45,059 bases of DNA. It comes from Micractinium sp. NFX-FRZ. Its lineage: Eukaryota > Chlorophyta > Trebouxiophyceae > Chlorellales > Chlorellaceae. Made by a program: the position numbers and the translations under genes. Shown here one piece after another: positions 11,780-22,141 of the stretch (its first letter is position 1; every line of letters begins with the position of its first letter). The notes beneath the pieces were generated by a model, which saw only the letters and a list, made by a program, of their open reading frames with translations, was not told where the DNA came from and searched no databases. Location: NCBI GenBank assembly GCA_029339195.1, contig JAPTJF010000487.1:1-45059 (forward strand), read 5' to 3'.

Positions 11780-11879
11780 GCAGCAGCGCCGCTCGCGTAT
11801 GACGCTGCCAGCCGAAAGGCACAAGGTCGAACTGGCCCTGGCCAGGCTGGCAGCCGACCCCCTCGGGCGCCCCTGCTGC
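11780..11879 (+). ncRNA. Candidate eukaryotic SECIS element in the 3' UTR
   Basis: It begins 438 nt after the stop codon. Helix I pairs GCAGCAG (11780-11786) with CTGCTGC (11873-11879), and CGCC (11787-11790) with GGCG (11866-11869). An internal loop follows, then the SECIS core ATGA (11799-11802) opposite CGAC (GA at 11856-11857). Helix II has ten perfect base pairs: GCTGCCAGCC (11804-11813) with GGCTGGCAGC (11845-11854), after one C-C mismatch. The apical loop opens with GAAAGG, placing unpaired AAA 12 nt after ATGA, and a mini-stem GGTC/GGCC makes it resemble form 2. Spacing and motifs all match the eukaryotic consensus; folding was judged by eye. Confidence 0.8.
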
Positions 11880-12123
11880 TGCGGGATGCCATGCTGCTCT
11901 GTGGTGCTGCTCCACGGGCTTTCTTTGTGTAGGTTCTTGCTCTGGTCTGGCTTGTCAGTACTAACATGTTTGATTCTCTAAGTAAAAGTTTGAGCCTTCA
12001 CCGCACACCCGACACGCCTGCTTTGCTCAGTTTAGGCTGGCGGGTTGCAGCTGGGTGCCTTTGCAGCTTGCCAGGTCGTTACACAAGTGTGGTGTCATTT
12101 CATAGGCCATGTTCACACCAAAT

Positions 12124-12150
12124 TGTAACATCTCCTGCTGATAAATGTAA
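12124..12150 (+). terminator. TGTAA polyadenylation motifs after the SelU-like gene
   Basis: TGTAA occurs at 12124-12128 and 12146-12150. TGTAA is the usual near-upstream element of green-algal poly(A) sites. Cleavage shortly downstream would give an 800-nt 3' UTR that includes the SECIS-like hairpin. Confidence 0.6.
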
Positions 12151-12404
12151 AGTAAGGACGGGCTGAAGCCAAACTGAACGGCTAGGGTTTTGCCTGCTTG
12201 GCGTGTCGCCGTGGCGTGCCTGCTGTGCGCCTCATCCAACCTCTCGGCGGGCGCTAAGCCTGCTCGCACCCATTGTGCAACTTCCTGCAGCCCTGAAGTC
12301 GCTTGGTGCGGTACCGGACCACCCTCGGAAAGGGTGCATGCCACGCGCGCGCGGGGTTTTCCGGCACAGCGGCGTCCACCTGCGGGGTTTGAAAGCGCTA
12401 CACC

Positions 12405-15400
12405 ATGCCTAGCAGCGACTACTGGGACAGGGGGGAGCGCGTGGCGCCGGCCACACCGCCCCTCGTTGCGCCGCTGCTCTTGCTGCCGCCCCCGCTCACG
12501 CCGCCCCAGACGCCCCCCCAGACGCCGCGCCTGCCTCCCGCCCCCGCCCCACTAGCTGCCCCCCCAGCCGACACCAGCCTCTTCGACTTGCCCGAGCCTC
12601 TCATTGACATAATCTTCAGCCGCCTGGGGCTGTGCCACCTGGCGACTGCGAGCTGCGCCAGCTCAGCCTTTCGTGCCCTCTGCCAGGTGAGGGGCCGGGC
12701 AGACACTTTGTGGGGGCAGGGCTGAGCCTGGGCAAGGCAGCGACACGTGCGACCTGAATTCGAGATGTACGCATGTGTAGCCCCGGCAAGCCAGCACATT
12801 CCACAGCACACATACCCATGTGCTACTGTGCTACTGTGCTACTACCCAAGCAGGCCTTACTTACATGCCAGCCAAACCGTGTCTTGAGAGCGTCCCCCTT
12901 GCCATCTCGTGCAGCGTGCGCTGGGCCTGAAGCAGGAACTGGCAGCTGAGCAGGACCTCTCGCTGCTGCCACGTCAGCACAACTTCCTGCTGCTCCTGGG
13001 GCCTGGAGGCGGCGCCAGCAGCGGGGCCGGCGCTGCTGGCGGCGCCGATGGCAGCGGCAGCGGCGCCGGTTGCGGCGTCTCCTTGCGCCGCCGTGTGCTG
13101 GGATACCTGCCCGCCGCGCTGCACTATGCCAGGTGGGCAGTTCCTTCCTTCCTTCCTCCTCTCCTGGCTCGGACTCTGGGTGTGTCCTGTTGTGCTGGAA
13201 ACCGGGCGTGCATCGGGTGGCAGGCGGTACCGAGCGGGCATGTGGCGACCCACCTGGCAGCTTCCCTCCATCCCCTCCCTAGGCCCTGAGCCCAGCCCAG
13301 CCTCTCACAGTCTTCCTCCCCCTGCGCGCTCCCCCCTCCGTTTTTGTCCACCTGCAGCATGCACTGCCACGCTCTGCAGCGGCTGCATCTGGAGCTGCCG
13401 CCCCCGCAGGTGCCGCTGTTGGCGGCGGCAGACGCCGTGGAGCGAGCGGTGGCGGGGGAGGCGTGGCAGCCAGCGGCGGCGCTGATGTGGGGCGATGCGC
13501 TGGACAGCGAGTGCCCGCCTGTGGACGGCTATCTGCTGAAACTGCTGGCACAGGTGCTGGGCTGTGCTGCGCTGCGCTGTGCTGCGCTGTGCTGCGCTGT
13601 ACTGCGCCGTGTCGTGCTGTGTTGAGCTGTGCTGTAGTGCGCCGTGTCGTTCTGTGCCAAGCTATGCTGTGCCGTGTGCTGTGCTGTGCTTTGAGAGAAC
13701 GCTCTGGAGGAGCGATTCCCGTCTTGCCTCTTGCTGGCTTGCCTCTTGCTGAAGCTGCTGGCACGGGTGCGTGCCGCGCTGTGCTGCACTGTGCCGCGCA
13801 CTGCGCTGACCTGTGCCATTCGTGCTGTGCTCGCTGCGGCGAGTAAAGTCAGTTCCTTTTAAGCGGCATCCTTTTGCGGTGTGCCGCTGCTTGAGCCGAT
13901 TTCAGCTGTCTCTCGCCGCACCCACTGGCTGCAGTGCTGCCCCGAACTGCGGTCCCTGCGCCTCGTCAACATCACAAACAATGCCACATGCAACCGGCTG
14001 GTGAGGAGTGCGCCAGCCAAGGGGAGCAGGGCTAAGGCGTGCCACTGCCCACTTTAGCTGGTCACGAGTGGAGGCAGCATCCCAGCAGCTGGACCTGTGG
14101 CAATGAATGGCTGCTACCTCCCTCCCTGCCTCCCTTCTTCCTCGCTTCCTTGCTTCCTTGCTTATTTCTTCCTGACTTCCTTCCCTCCTTCTTTCCCCTC
14201 CCTCCTTCCTTCCCTCCTTCTTTCCCCTCCCTCCTCCTTCCCTCCCTCCTCCTAACTAACCACCTTCCTTCCAACTTCCCTGCTGCCCCGCTGCCCGCAG
14301 ATCCGCCCCAAGGACAGCTGCCTGGCGCTGCTGGCCCGCCGCTGCCCGCTGCTGGAGGAGCTGGTCCTCGGTGAGGCGGCGCGCCACAACGTCTCTGTAC
14401 TGCTTTTTGTACTGCGTTACTTTTGCCGCCCAGCAGGCATTTGTACTGCTTTTCCCTGGGCCCCCAGAAGGCTTCAGCAGTACATGCCTAGGGTCCGAAC
14501 TGCCCACTCCCCTGCCGCTGCGGGGCGGTGGAAATGCGTCACACGGCTGGGCAGCGGCCGACAGCAGCGCCACTTCCCCGTACAGGCATCTCCCAATCCC
14601 AAACTCCCCCTCTGCCTGCTGCCCCCTTCGCACCCCACCCCGCCCCGCCCCTGGTGCAGGCCACCGCGGCGGACAGGACTGCATGTTTGACCCCTCCTCC
14701 CCTTTCTACCTGGAGGATGTGACCGATGCGGGCCTGAGGGCGGTGGCCCAGCACTGCGGCCGCCTGAGGTGAGGGGGCAGCTCTGCCACACGAGTGCCTG
14801 CCTGCGCCTGCTTCCGATGCAGCAAGCTGTCACGCAGCAGCTTGGGATGCAGCAGCTTGGGGTGCAGCAGGTTGAGATGCGGCAGTTGGGATGCAGCAGC
14901 TTGGGCATGCAGGCTTGGGCATGCAGGCAGCGTGGTCGGGAGGGGGACGGGGACAGGATGGAGCCAGCGAGCCGTCCCGGCACTGGGCAACGGCAGCAAG
15001 GGTGCAAGGGTGGCAGCGGGGCAGTCGCAGGGGCTGAGGGGGCCAACCGGCGGGCGTTGTCCCTGCTTGCCTGGATGCATGCTGACGCCTGCCTGCCTGC
15101 CCGCCTGCACTTGTGCGCCCCTCTGGCGGCGTCCCGACCCATACCTGCGTGGACCCTGCTGCCCTGCAGGCACCTGGGGCTGCTGCGCTGCTCGCGTGTC
15201 GGCGACCAGGGTCTGGCGGCGGTGGCACGGGTGAGGGGCAGCTGCTGTTGCTGCCTCCCAGCGGCCCATCCACAGCGGGAGTGCACAGCAGCCGCTGCTG
15301 CTGACCCCGCTCCGATTTCAACACCAGTCGCGACTGCACGCCCTGCCTCCTGCTTGTCCCCTCCACCTCTGCTCCCCATGAGCCATGCTTACTGCAGGTC

Positions 15401-18400
15401 GGCTGACTGGCGCTCCTGCACACCACAGGCTCCTGCTTTGTCCCAGTCCACCTGTCTAGTCTAACTGCCCGACTCATGGGCACCCCCTCGTCTCCCCGCT
15501 GTGCGCAGCACTGCCGCCATCTGATGGCGCTGACGCTGCACGACTGCCCGGGCATCTCTGAGCGGGGGCTTGTCGAGGTGAGGCCTTTGCCCGAGCCTAT
15601 GCCCCTCAGGCTCACTGTTTTGGTGGCTGTTTGTTTGAGCGAGCACTGTATTTGGCAACGTTGCGAACGGTGGGGCCAGGAGCAGGGGAGCCTGCCAGCG
15701 TGGTTGTGTGCAGCCCAGCCCCCCCGCCTCCCACCATATTCCCAGCCGCATGCGCTGCTCAACTCCCGTCTCAAATGCGCCCCTGCCGCCGGCATGCCTG
15801 TCTGCCCGCCAGGTGGGCGAGCGCTGCGCCCATCTGCAGGCTCTGGACGTCACGGTGGCGCGCCGCGCTGCCGGGCTGTTGATGGGAGAGGACGGGGAGC
15901 AGGTGGGTGGGTGGGTGGCGGGTTTTCGAGGGAGTATGGGAGCAGGTGGGAATAGGTGTGTCGGGACACAAGGCACATTGCTGACTGTGTGCCATGCAGT
16001 GCTCGTGACGGGGTGGAGACTGAAGTGCTTGGTCGGCTCAACCTTCGTACAGAGGCAAGGTTGCCATGAAGCACGACAACGTGGCAAATGTTTGACGTTT
16101 CAAGTTTGCACTCCTGGCACCGGCATGATTGCACGCTGTGCTGCCAGAGCCACGCTCCTGCCCTCTGCGGTGCCACACTCACACCCCTCTTTGCACCGCT
16201 CGCCTGCCCGCCCGCCCGCCTGCCCGCCTGCCCGCAGCTCGGGTTCCGAGCCCTGTTCACCATTGCCGCCAACTGCCCACGCTTAGAGGTAAGGGCCTGC
16301 CGGCCTTGCTGCCCGATTTGCCTGAGCAGCAGGGAGCGTGCCCCTTGCCGAGCATCTTGCCCGCTTGCCTGGCCCGTTCTGGCAGAAATCTGTCGTTCTC
16401 ATACTTTTTTCTTTTTCCTTTTAAAATCCCCCCACTTCCCCCCCAGGAGCTTACAATATCAGAGGAGGGGCTGGAGGCGGCTGTGGTTCGGGACGACAGC
16501 CTCCTGTGTATTGCCCAGGTGCGGTGCATGCAGCTGGGCCTGCTGTGTGTTACGAGGCGACGCCTGCGCAGCCGTGGTGCTCGTCTGCGCGCGTGTGCTC
16601 CTCTCAAATAAGCACAGCATTGGCTGCCAGCTGCCGTGCCAGCTGCGCCCCTGCCACCTTCACTCGCATGGCACCCCCTCCTCCAAGAGGCGCTTGGAGA
16701 CTAGAGGAAGGGATGCCCCCTCCTCTAGTCTCATCATATTCCCCGCCCGCCCCCCCGCTAGGGCTGCACGCGGCTGCGGCGGCTGGCGCTGCGCCACTGC
16801 GGCGGCGTGACGGATGCGGGCCTTCAATCGGTGGCCGCCCGCTGCAAGCAGCTGCAGGCAAGCTGGCTGCTGGTGGGGGTGGCTGCTCTGGGGGCATGGC
16901 CAGGGGCGGGGCAGGGGCGAGCCACCGGGCGACCCTAGGGAGGCCAGCCAGGATCAGAGGCTGCCTGTTTTCATCTCATGCTTCCCCCCTCCAGGATTAT
17001 GTGCTGGTGTTGTAGGCACAGCTGCAGGCACCGCTGCAGGCAACACACCACATGCACCTTGCCTGGCATGGGGTGCTTGCAATCTGTTACAACCGTCCCA
17101 GGGAGGCTCCTGGGGCCCTCACTCAAGAGGCAGTGGAAGTGGCCTGCTAGCAAGAGAAGACGAACAGACACACACACTCTCTCACCCGTCGAAATGCCGC
17201 TGCCTCCCTTTCCCTGCCATTCTAACCACAGGATCTCACTTTGGAGCACACAGCCGTGGGTGATGCGGGGGTGCTGGCTGCGGTGCGCGCGCTGCCCGCG
17301 CTGCGCCACCTCGCCCTCTCCACCTACAGCTCCTCCCTCGGCCACCTGGCCTTCCTGCCCGGGGGGCCGCTGCGCATCAGGTGGGGCAGCCAGCCGTGGC
17401 GGCAGCCTCCCCCTGTTGGTTGTCGGTTGGGACGATATTGACCCTGTTTGCGCTGGCAGCAGGAGCGGGGGCGAGGGGACACAGTGGGCTTGCCCCGTGC
17501 ATGAACTGAGTTGGGTGGTGTAAAGCTGTGTCAGCCGCCATCGTGGCATGATGCGTGACTGCAACTGCCCGGTGCCTGCTCACTCCTGTGCTGCCTGCCT
17601 GCCTGCGTGCAGGGGCGTGAGCGATGCCGCCCTGCACCACATTGCCGAGCACTGCACCGGCCTGCGCCAGCTGGCGCTCACTGGTGGGCGGGCCCTGGGG
17701 CTGGGAGGGAGGCAGGTTGGCGGGCTGGTGAGCCCTCCCCCCAAACTGGCAGCCAACAAGGCAGCATGGGCGTTTGGAAATCACCTTGGGAAGTCAAGAG
17801 GGATGGACCGTGACCAGCCCTGCAATGCACACCTCTCTTCTTAGCGGGTCCCGCATTCTCCGCCCACCCGGTGTCGCCTGCGCCAGGGAATGCTGTACCC
17901 TGCCCCTCTCCCACCCACCACACACACACACACCGGACACTCCCTGCCTCCCTGCCTCTCGTCCCCCCGGCAGGCTCCCTGCGCACTTGCCTAGCCCACA
18001 CCTCGCCGCCCTCCCGCCCCACCCCTCCCTTCCCACCCACCCCCCTGCAGGCTCCCGCCGCGTCACCGCTGCAGCGCCTGTGCCGGCAGTGGCCCCAAAC
18101 CCACACTTCACAGCTCCCGCACCCCCCTCCCTTCCCATCCCCCCCCCTGCAGGCTCCCGCCGCGTCACCGACGCCGGCCTGCAGCGCCTCATCCTGCGCC
18201 CGGCCCTGGCCGCCCAGCTGACGCAGCTCACCATCAACCACACAGCCGCAAGAGACGGCTCCGTGTGCCAGCTGCTGGAGCGCTGCGCCGCGCTGCGCGT
18301 GCTGTCCCTCCGCGGCCTGCTGTTCAATGCGGACGCGACGGCCGCCCGCCTGGCCGCCAGCTGCAGGTGTGGGGGTGCAGGGCGGGGGGCGGCCGTCTGG

Positions 18401-20218
18401 CGGGGCGCAGCATGCAGGGGGTGCGACTGGGATTGCGGGGATGTGGATAGGGGGCAGGGGCTGGCGGGCGGGCGGCGCGGGTGTACTGCCAGGCACATCT
18501 CAGCGCTCACTGACTGGCCAGCATGTGCTTACTGCGAGCCTTCGCTGTGGCGTGTGTGTGCATCCTGCCCGCTCCTTCCCACCCTGCCTGCCTGCTGCAC
18601 CCCCACAGGCACCTGACCTCGCTTGACCTTCGGCACTGCAGCACGCTGTCAGGTGAGTGCTGTCGGGTGCCGAAGTGGCGTGCCGTGGGTCTTTCGGGGC
18701 GCTTTGAAGTGCCGTGCCGAGGTGCCCTGGGGTGTTGCACGCTCTTTGGTGAACCACGTACTGGGATTACACACAATGCCTGAACGGAAGCATGCACCAA
18801 AGCCCGCAATGGAGGGAGCATGCGGAGGGCGCTCTGCTGGCGGGGCGGCCAGGAGACGGGCGGGCACGGGCACTCTCTCTGACGGAGCTCGCATCGCAAA
18901 GCGGGCAGGGCAGGGCGTGCTGTGGGGGCAACAGCCGGCCAAGCCAGCAGGAAATGGGGACTTGACTTGGCAGTCCCGCCAGCCCGCTTCTCAATTCACA
19001 TATGGTCGCGGCACGCTGCTCAGCCGCTCTCGACATGCCGCTGCCCACCCATTGGCCACCCCTGCCGCCCCCCCTCCACCCCCCGCCCCACCCTGCAGAC
19101 GCTGGGCTCGCCCATCTCGCCCGCCTGCCCTTCCTGCGCACCCTCCAGCTCTCCTTCTGCGTGAGGATCTCGGACGCCGGCCTCCTGATGCTGGCAGGCG
19201 CTGCTGCTGGCCCCGGCGCAGGCGTCCCCAGCAGCGGCGGCGGCTGGCGCGGCGCCAGCGGCAGCATGGTGTTTGAAGCGTGCAGCGGCCACGGCAGGGG
19301 CGAGGGAGGCACGCAGCGGCAGGCGGGGGGGGCTTGCGGGGAGGCCTGGGAGGCTGCCGATGCCGGCTCGGGAAAAGCTGGCGCTGCTGGCAGCAGCAGC
19401 AGCAGCAGCGGCAGCAGCAGCTGCGGGGGCGGCGGCGGCGGCAGCAGCGGCAGTGCTGGGAGCATGCTGCGAGAGTTGGAGCTGTACCACGTCCCTCAGG
19501 CAAGGCTGGGGGGGAGCACTGGGCTTGCGGCAGGGCGGCCGTTACGACGGTACCGACATGTACCGCCTTGTGTGCAGGGCGCAGCACTTGAGCACGCCAA
19601 GAGCCCCTGCTGCCGCAGCCGTGGGCATTCCGGCCCCTGCCTGCCTGCCCGCCCCTCTGTGCCTCGCCATGGCGACCGCACCCGCACATGCACTCCCGCC
19701 CCGCCCTGCCCCGGCATCTCTCTTCTCGTCCTTCCCTCACACCCATGCACTCCCTGCCCCTTCACGCCTCCCCGCATCTCACACCCATGCACTCCTCGCC
19801 CCCGCCCCCACCCCTGCCCCACCCGCAGGTCACGCACCGCGGCATCTGGGCCCTGGCAGAGGCCTGCCCCCACCTGCAGCACGTCAAAATTGGTGAGCCC
19901 CGCCCTGCCCTGCTCCGCTGGCTGCCTGCCCCGCTGCAGACCTGCATCGCTTTGAAAAAGATAGGGTTTAGGATTCGGGTTTAGGGTTTCTCCTATCGTG
20001 CCCGTGAGCTTGCCGGCTGGTGCGCCGGCTCTTCGGCTGCTTGCTCAATCCACCACGCCACCCCACCCGGCTGTGCTGAGCCGCCTCGCCTGCTCTCCCC
20101 TCTCCTGCCGCCCGCCTCGGCTGCAGGCAATTGCCGCCTGGTGCGGGTGGAGAGCCTGCGCAGCCTGCTGGCCCGCCGCTCCCTCCGCCTCTCCGCCTGC
20201 CACTACCTGGACAGCTAG
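12405..20218 (+). CDS. F-box/leucine-rich repeat protein (FBXL type)
   Basis: Nineteen exons: 12405-12686, 12915-13132, 13358-13553, 13935-14000, 14301-14370, 14660-14768, 15170-15230, 15509-15577, 15813-15902, 16238-16288, 16447-16518, 16762-16857, 17232-17380, 17613-17683, 18153-18366, 18609-18652, 19099-19499, 19829-19892 and 20127-20218 (804 aa, phases consistent). After a Pro-rich N-terminus, residues 59-94 form an F-box (LFDLPEPLIDIIFSRLG), which would bind Skp1 in an SCF ubiquitin ligase. At least ten Cys-type LRRs follow (VTDAGLRAVAQHCGRL; CTRLRRLALRHCGGVTDAGL; FLRTLQLSFCVRISDAGLL) for substrate binding. Exon 17 carries a Gly/Ser-rich insert. Introns 12 and 17 use GC donors (CAG|GCAAGC, CAG|GCAAGG), chosen because they keep the LRR register. 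The ATG at 12405 is the first in frame with the F-box. The substrate is unknown. Confidence 0.87.
13558..13700 (+). repeat. GCTGT/GCTGC pentamer-like array in intron 3 of the F-box gene
   Basis: The region is made of irregular GCTGTGCTGCGCTGC units with CCGTG and CGTGC variants. A shorter relative lies at 4593-4626 in MYB intron 7. It is low-complexity sequence, not coding. Confidence 0.85.
14118..14277 (+). repeat. Polypyrimidine (CCTT/CCCT)n tract in intron 4
   Basis: About 160 bp consist almost only of C and T, with CTTCCTTGCTTCC and CCTCCTTCCTTCC units. It lies just before the exon 5 acceptor and is probably an expanded pyrimidine tract. Confidence 0.85.
14806..14932 (+). repeat. ATGCAGCAGCTTGGG minisatellite in intron 6
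   Basis: Six or seven imperfect copies of an 11-15 bp unit built on ATGCAGCAGCTTGGG occur in tandem. Nothing suggests they are translated. Confidence 0.8.
17970..18170 (+). repeat. Three successive acceptor copies before F-box exon 15
   Basis: GGCAGGCTCCCTGCGCAC (near 17970), CTGCAGGCTCCCGCCGCGTC (18045 on) and the real CTGCAGGCTCCCGCCGCGTC (18147 on) follow one another, each after a C-rich tract. The last two share 22 bp downstream of the AG, then the decoy reads GCTGCAGCGCCTGTG where the exon reads GACGCCGGCCTGCAG, as if part of the LRR codons had been deleted. Confidence 0.85.
19963..19989 (+). repeat. Interstitial telomere-like repeat in intron 18
   Basis: The sequence AGGGTTTAGGATTCGGG followed by TTTAGGGTTT is about three and a half degenerate TTTAGGG units, the plant/Chlorella telomere heptamer. 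The matching intron of the duplicated gene end (23191-23497) has none. Confidence 0.85.
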
Positions 20219-20716
20219 CCAGCCAGCTCACTACTGTACTGCCTCACTGAGCTCACTACTGTACTGCCTCTCTGAGCTCACTATCTGGACAGCAAGCCAG
20301 CCAGCTAGCCAGCCAGTTAGCCAGCGTGGCAGGGTCTGGCCCGGGCAGATATGAACCGGCTCAGCTAGAGTTGTTCCCTCAGGAAGCAGGCTCTCCTGCT
20401 TGCACCTCTCCGTCCAGTTTTCTTCCCCTTGCAATCAGCACGTACTGCTGCCAAAACCTGTGCATCGGCGTTTTGTTGACGGCACAAATGTGTACCCTCA
20501 GTAAAGCACACGTCTGCCTCAATATTCATTGAGGAAAATATTGTTATCCTGAAGGTAAACATGTTTCTCCTTCAGACGTTCTCGTTTAGACTTCCTTCCC
20601 CACCACCACCACCCTCGACACATGCCTCAGCCCTCTCCCTATGTGTGCCTCTGCGAGGGGGTGCATCCCCCTTTTGAATATGAATTCTCACCTAAAGGTC
20701 ATACAACTCTCTGCAC
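20219..20716 (+). repeat. 25-bp minisatellite and 3' flank of the F-box gene
   Basis: Directly after the stop, the unit GAGCTCACTACTGTACTGCC (25 bp with its tail) occurs twice. Then comes CACTATCTGGACAGCAAGCC, a decayed copy of the stop-codon region itself. CAGC tetranucleotide runs follow. The rest, to 20716, is unremarkable; no clear TGTAA was found. Confidence 0.75.
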
Positions 20717-22141
20717 ATGTGGCTCGCCCAAACAGGCAGAGGCAAAAGCCTAAGAGCAGTGCACTCAGTGGGCGCTGCACAGCAGCGGCGGCGGCGCCAG
20801 CGGCAGGTGGGCATGCAGCATGAGTGTATCCCAATGTTATCAATCAATGTGTCAATCATTTTTTAATCAATCGATCCTCCCAGCGTTGATGCCGGCCCCG
20901 AGCTCGGCCCGCAGTGCCCCCTGGGCGGGCGACTGGCCAGGACGTGTTCGAGGCTGAGGAGGCCCGCCGTCTGCGCAAGCGGAAAGGTACGGTTGTGCAG
21001 CGGGAAAGGAAAGGATGTGCAGCGGGAAAGGAAGTGGAGAGGTGCCTGCAGCAGGAGCCCCTGTGCTCAACGCTACAAACGAGTCGCTGCCGTAGGGGGT
21101 GAAACGATTGCGGAGATGACGGAGCGCGGTGGTGACTCCGTCCGTGCCTTCGACATCACGGCGAACGGTCAGTAGGGGTGCTGGGGGCCGGCGGCGGGTG
21201 CCGCACGGCTGCGGTACCCCGCTGCCTGCCGCTGCTGCTCAGACCTGCTGGTTTTGGACCTGCTGCTCAGACCGCTACAACGTGTTTTCCCTACAACGTG
21301 TTTTCCCGTGCATCCCCTGCAGCCGCTGGGTATAACCCAGCCAACCCGAATCAGCAGGTGCTGCAGCAGCAGGCGCAGCTGCAGACGGGGTTTGCGCAGC
21401 AGCAGGCGGCGTTTGTGCAGCAGCAGGCGGCGTTTGCACAGCAGGAGGCGGCGTTTGCGCAGCAGCAGGCGGCGTTTGTGCAGCTGCAGGCGGCGTTGGT
21501 GCAGCAACAGGCGGGGTTTGCGCAGCTGCAGGCGCAGCAGGGCAACCTGCGGCGGCGCATGCAGAACTCGCAGATCCAGCACAATGCCGCGGGCCCCGAG
21601 ATGCTGCTGGCACCGCTGGCCAAGGAGCAGCCGCCGCTGCCAGGTGCTGCCCCGATGGGCACCCTGCCGCCGCAGGGCATCTTCCCGGCGACTTGGGCAG
21701 CCGTGTCGCAGGTGGGTGCAAGGCAATGTGCTGCATGCATGTGCACGACTGAGCAGTGCAAGCTAGCATATTCATGCTTGTTGTACCTGCTCGTGCTTTG
21801 CCTCGTCCAACTGCCCACTTTTCGACCCCGCCCGCCTTCCCTTCATTTCCTGCAGCTCAACCACGCGGCACTCAACGTGCTGGCGACTTTCTACGGCGAG
21901 CAGTTCGGTGACAACAACACGGGAGGTGCGTGCCTTGTGCTGCTTTGCAGGAGCGGGGAGCCTGCCCGGAGGTGGCTTCTGGCGCTATCCCCTGCAGGCC
22001 AAACGCGGGTTCACACAGCAGGGTGCGCTTCTTGTGCTGTCCAGGCAGCCTGAACAAACCGTGTGCTCCCCATTTTCCATGTGTTTAACTGCAGCGCTGG
22101 GGCCCCGGCAGGAGGCCTTCAGGGCCTTCATCAGGATGTGA
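20717..22141 (+). CDS. Small Q-rich heptad-repeat protein of unknown function
   Basis: Proposed exons are 20717-20806, 20941-20986, 21096-21167, 21323-21711, 21856-21925 and 22095-22141 (237 aa). The last four are well supported by splice sites and phase; the first two are tentative. A basic stretch (RRRRQRQ, then EEARRLRKRK) precedes about seven 7-residue repeats of the type FAQQQAA, encoded by 21-bp DNA repeats, likely a coiled coil. The C-terminus reads FPATWAAVSQLNHAALNVL, then TFYGEQFGD and RQEAFRAFIRM, which looks like a small helical module. I do not recognise the family. The gene sits between the F-box gene and a duplicate of that gene's 3' end. Confidence 0.6.
21390..21540 (+). repeat. 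21-bp tandem repeats coding heptads
   Basis: About seven units close to GCGTTTGCGCAGCAGCAGGCG are in phase with the reading frame of the Q-rich gene. Third-base and single-codon changes (GTG, CTG, GAG) separate the copies. Confidence 0.88.

Noticed and set aside
16978..17016. Possible extra F-box/LRR exon after CTCCAG at 16995
   Set aside because: It reads DYVLVL and then a stop, and does not fit the LRR pattern; the exon at 17232 does.
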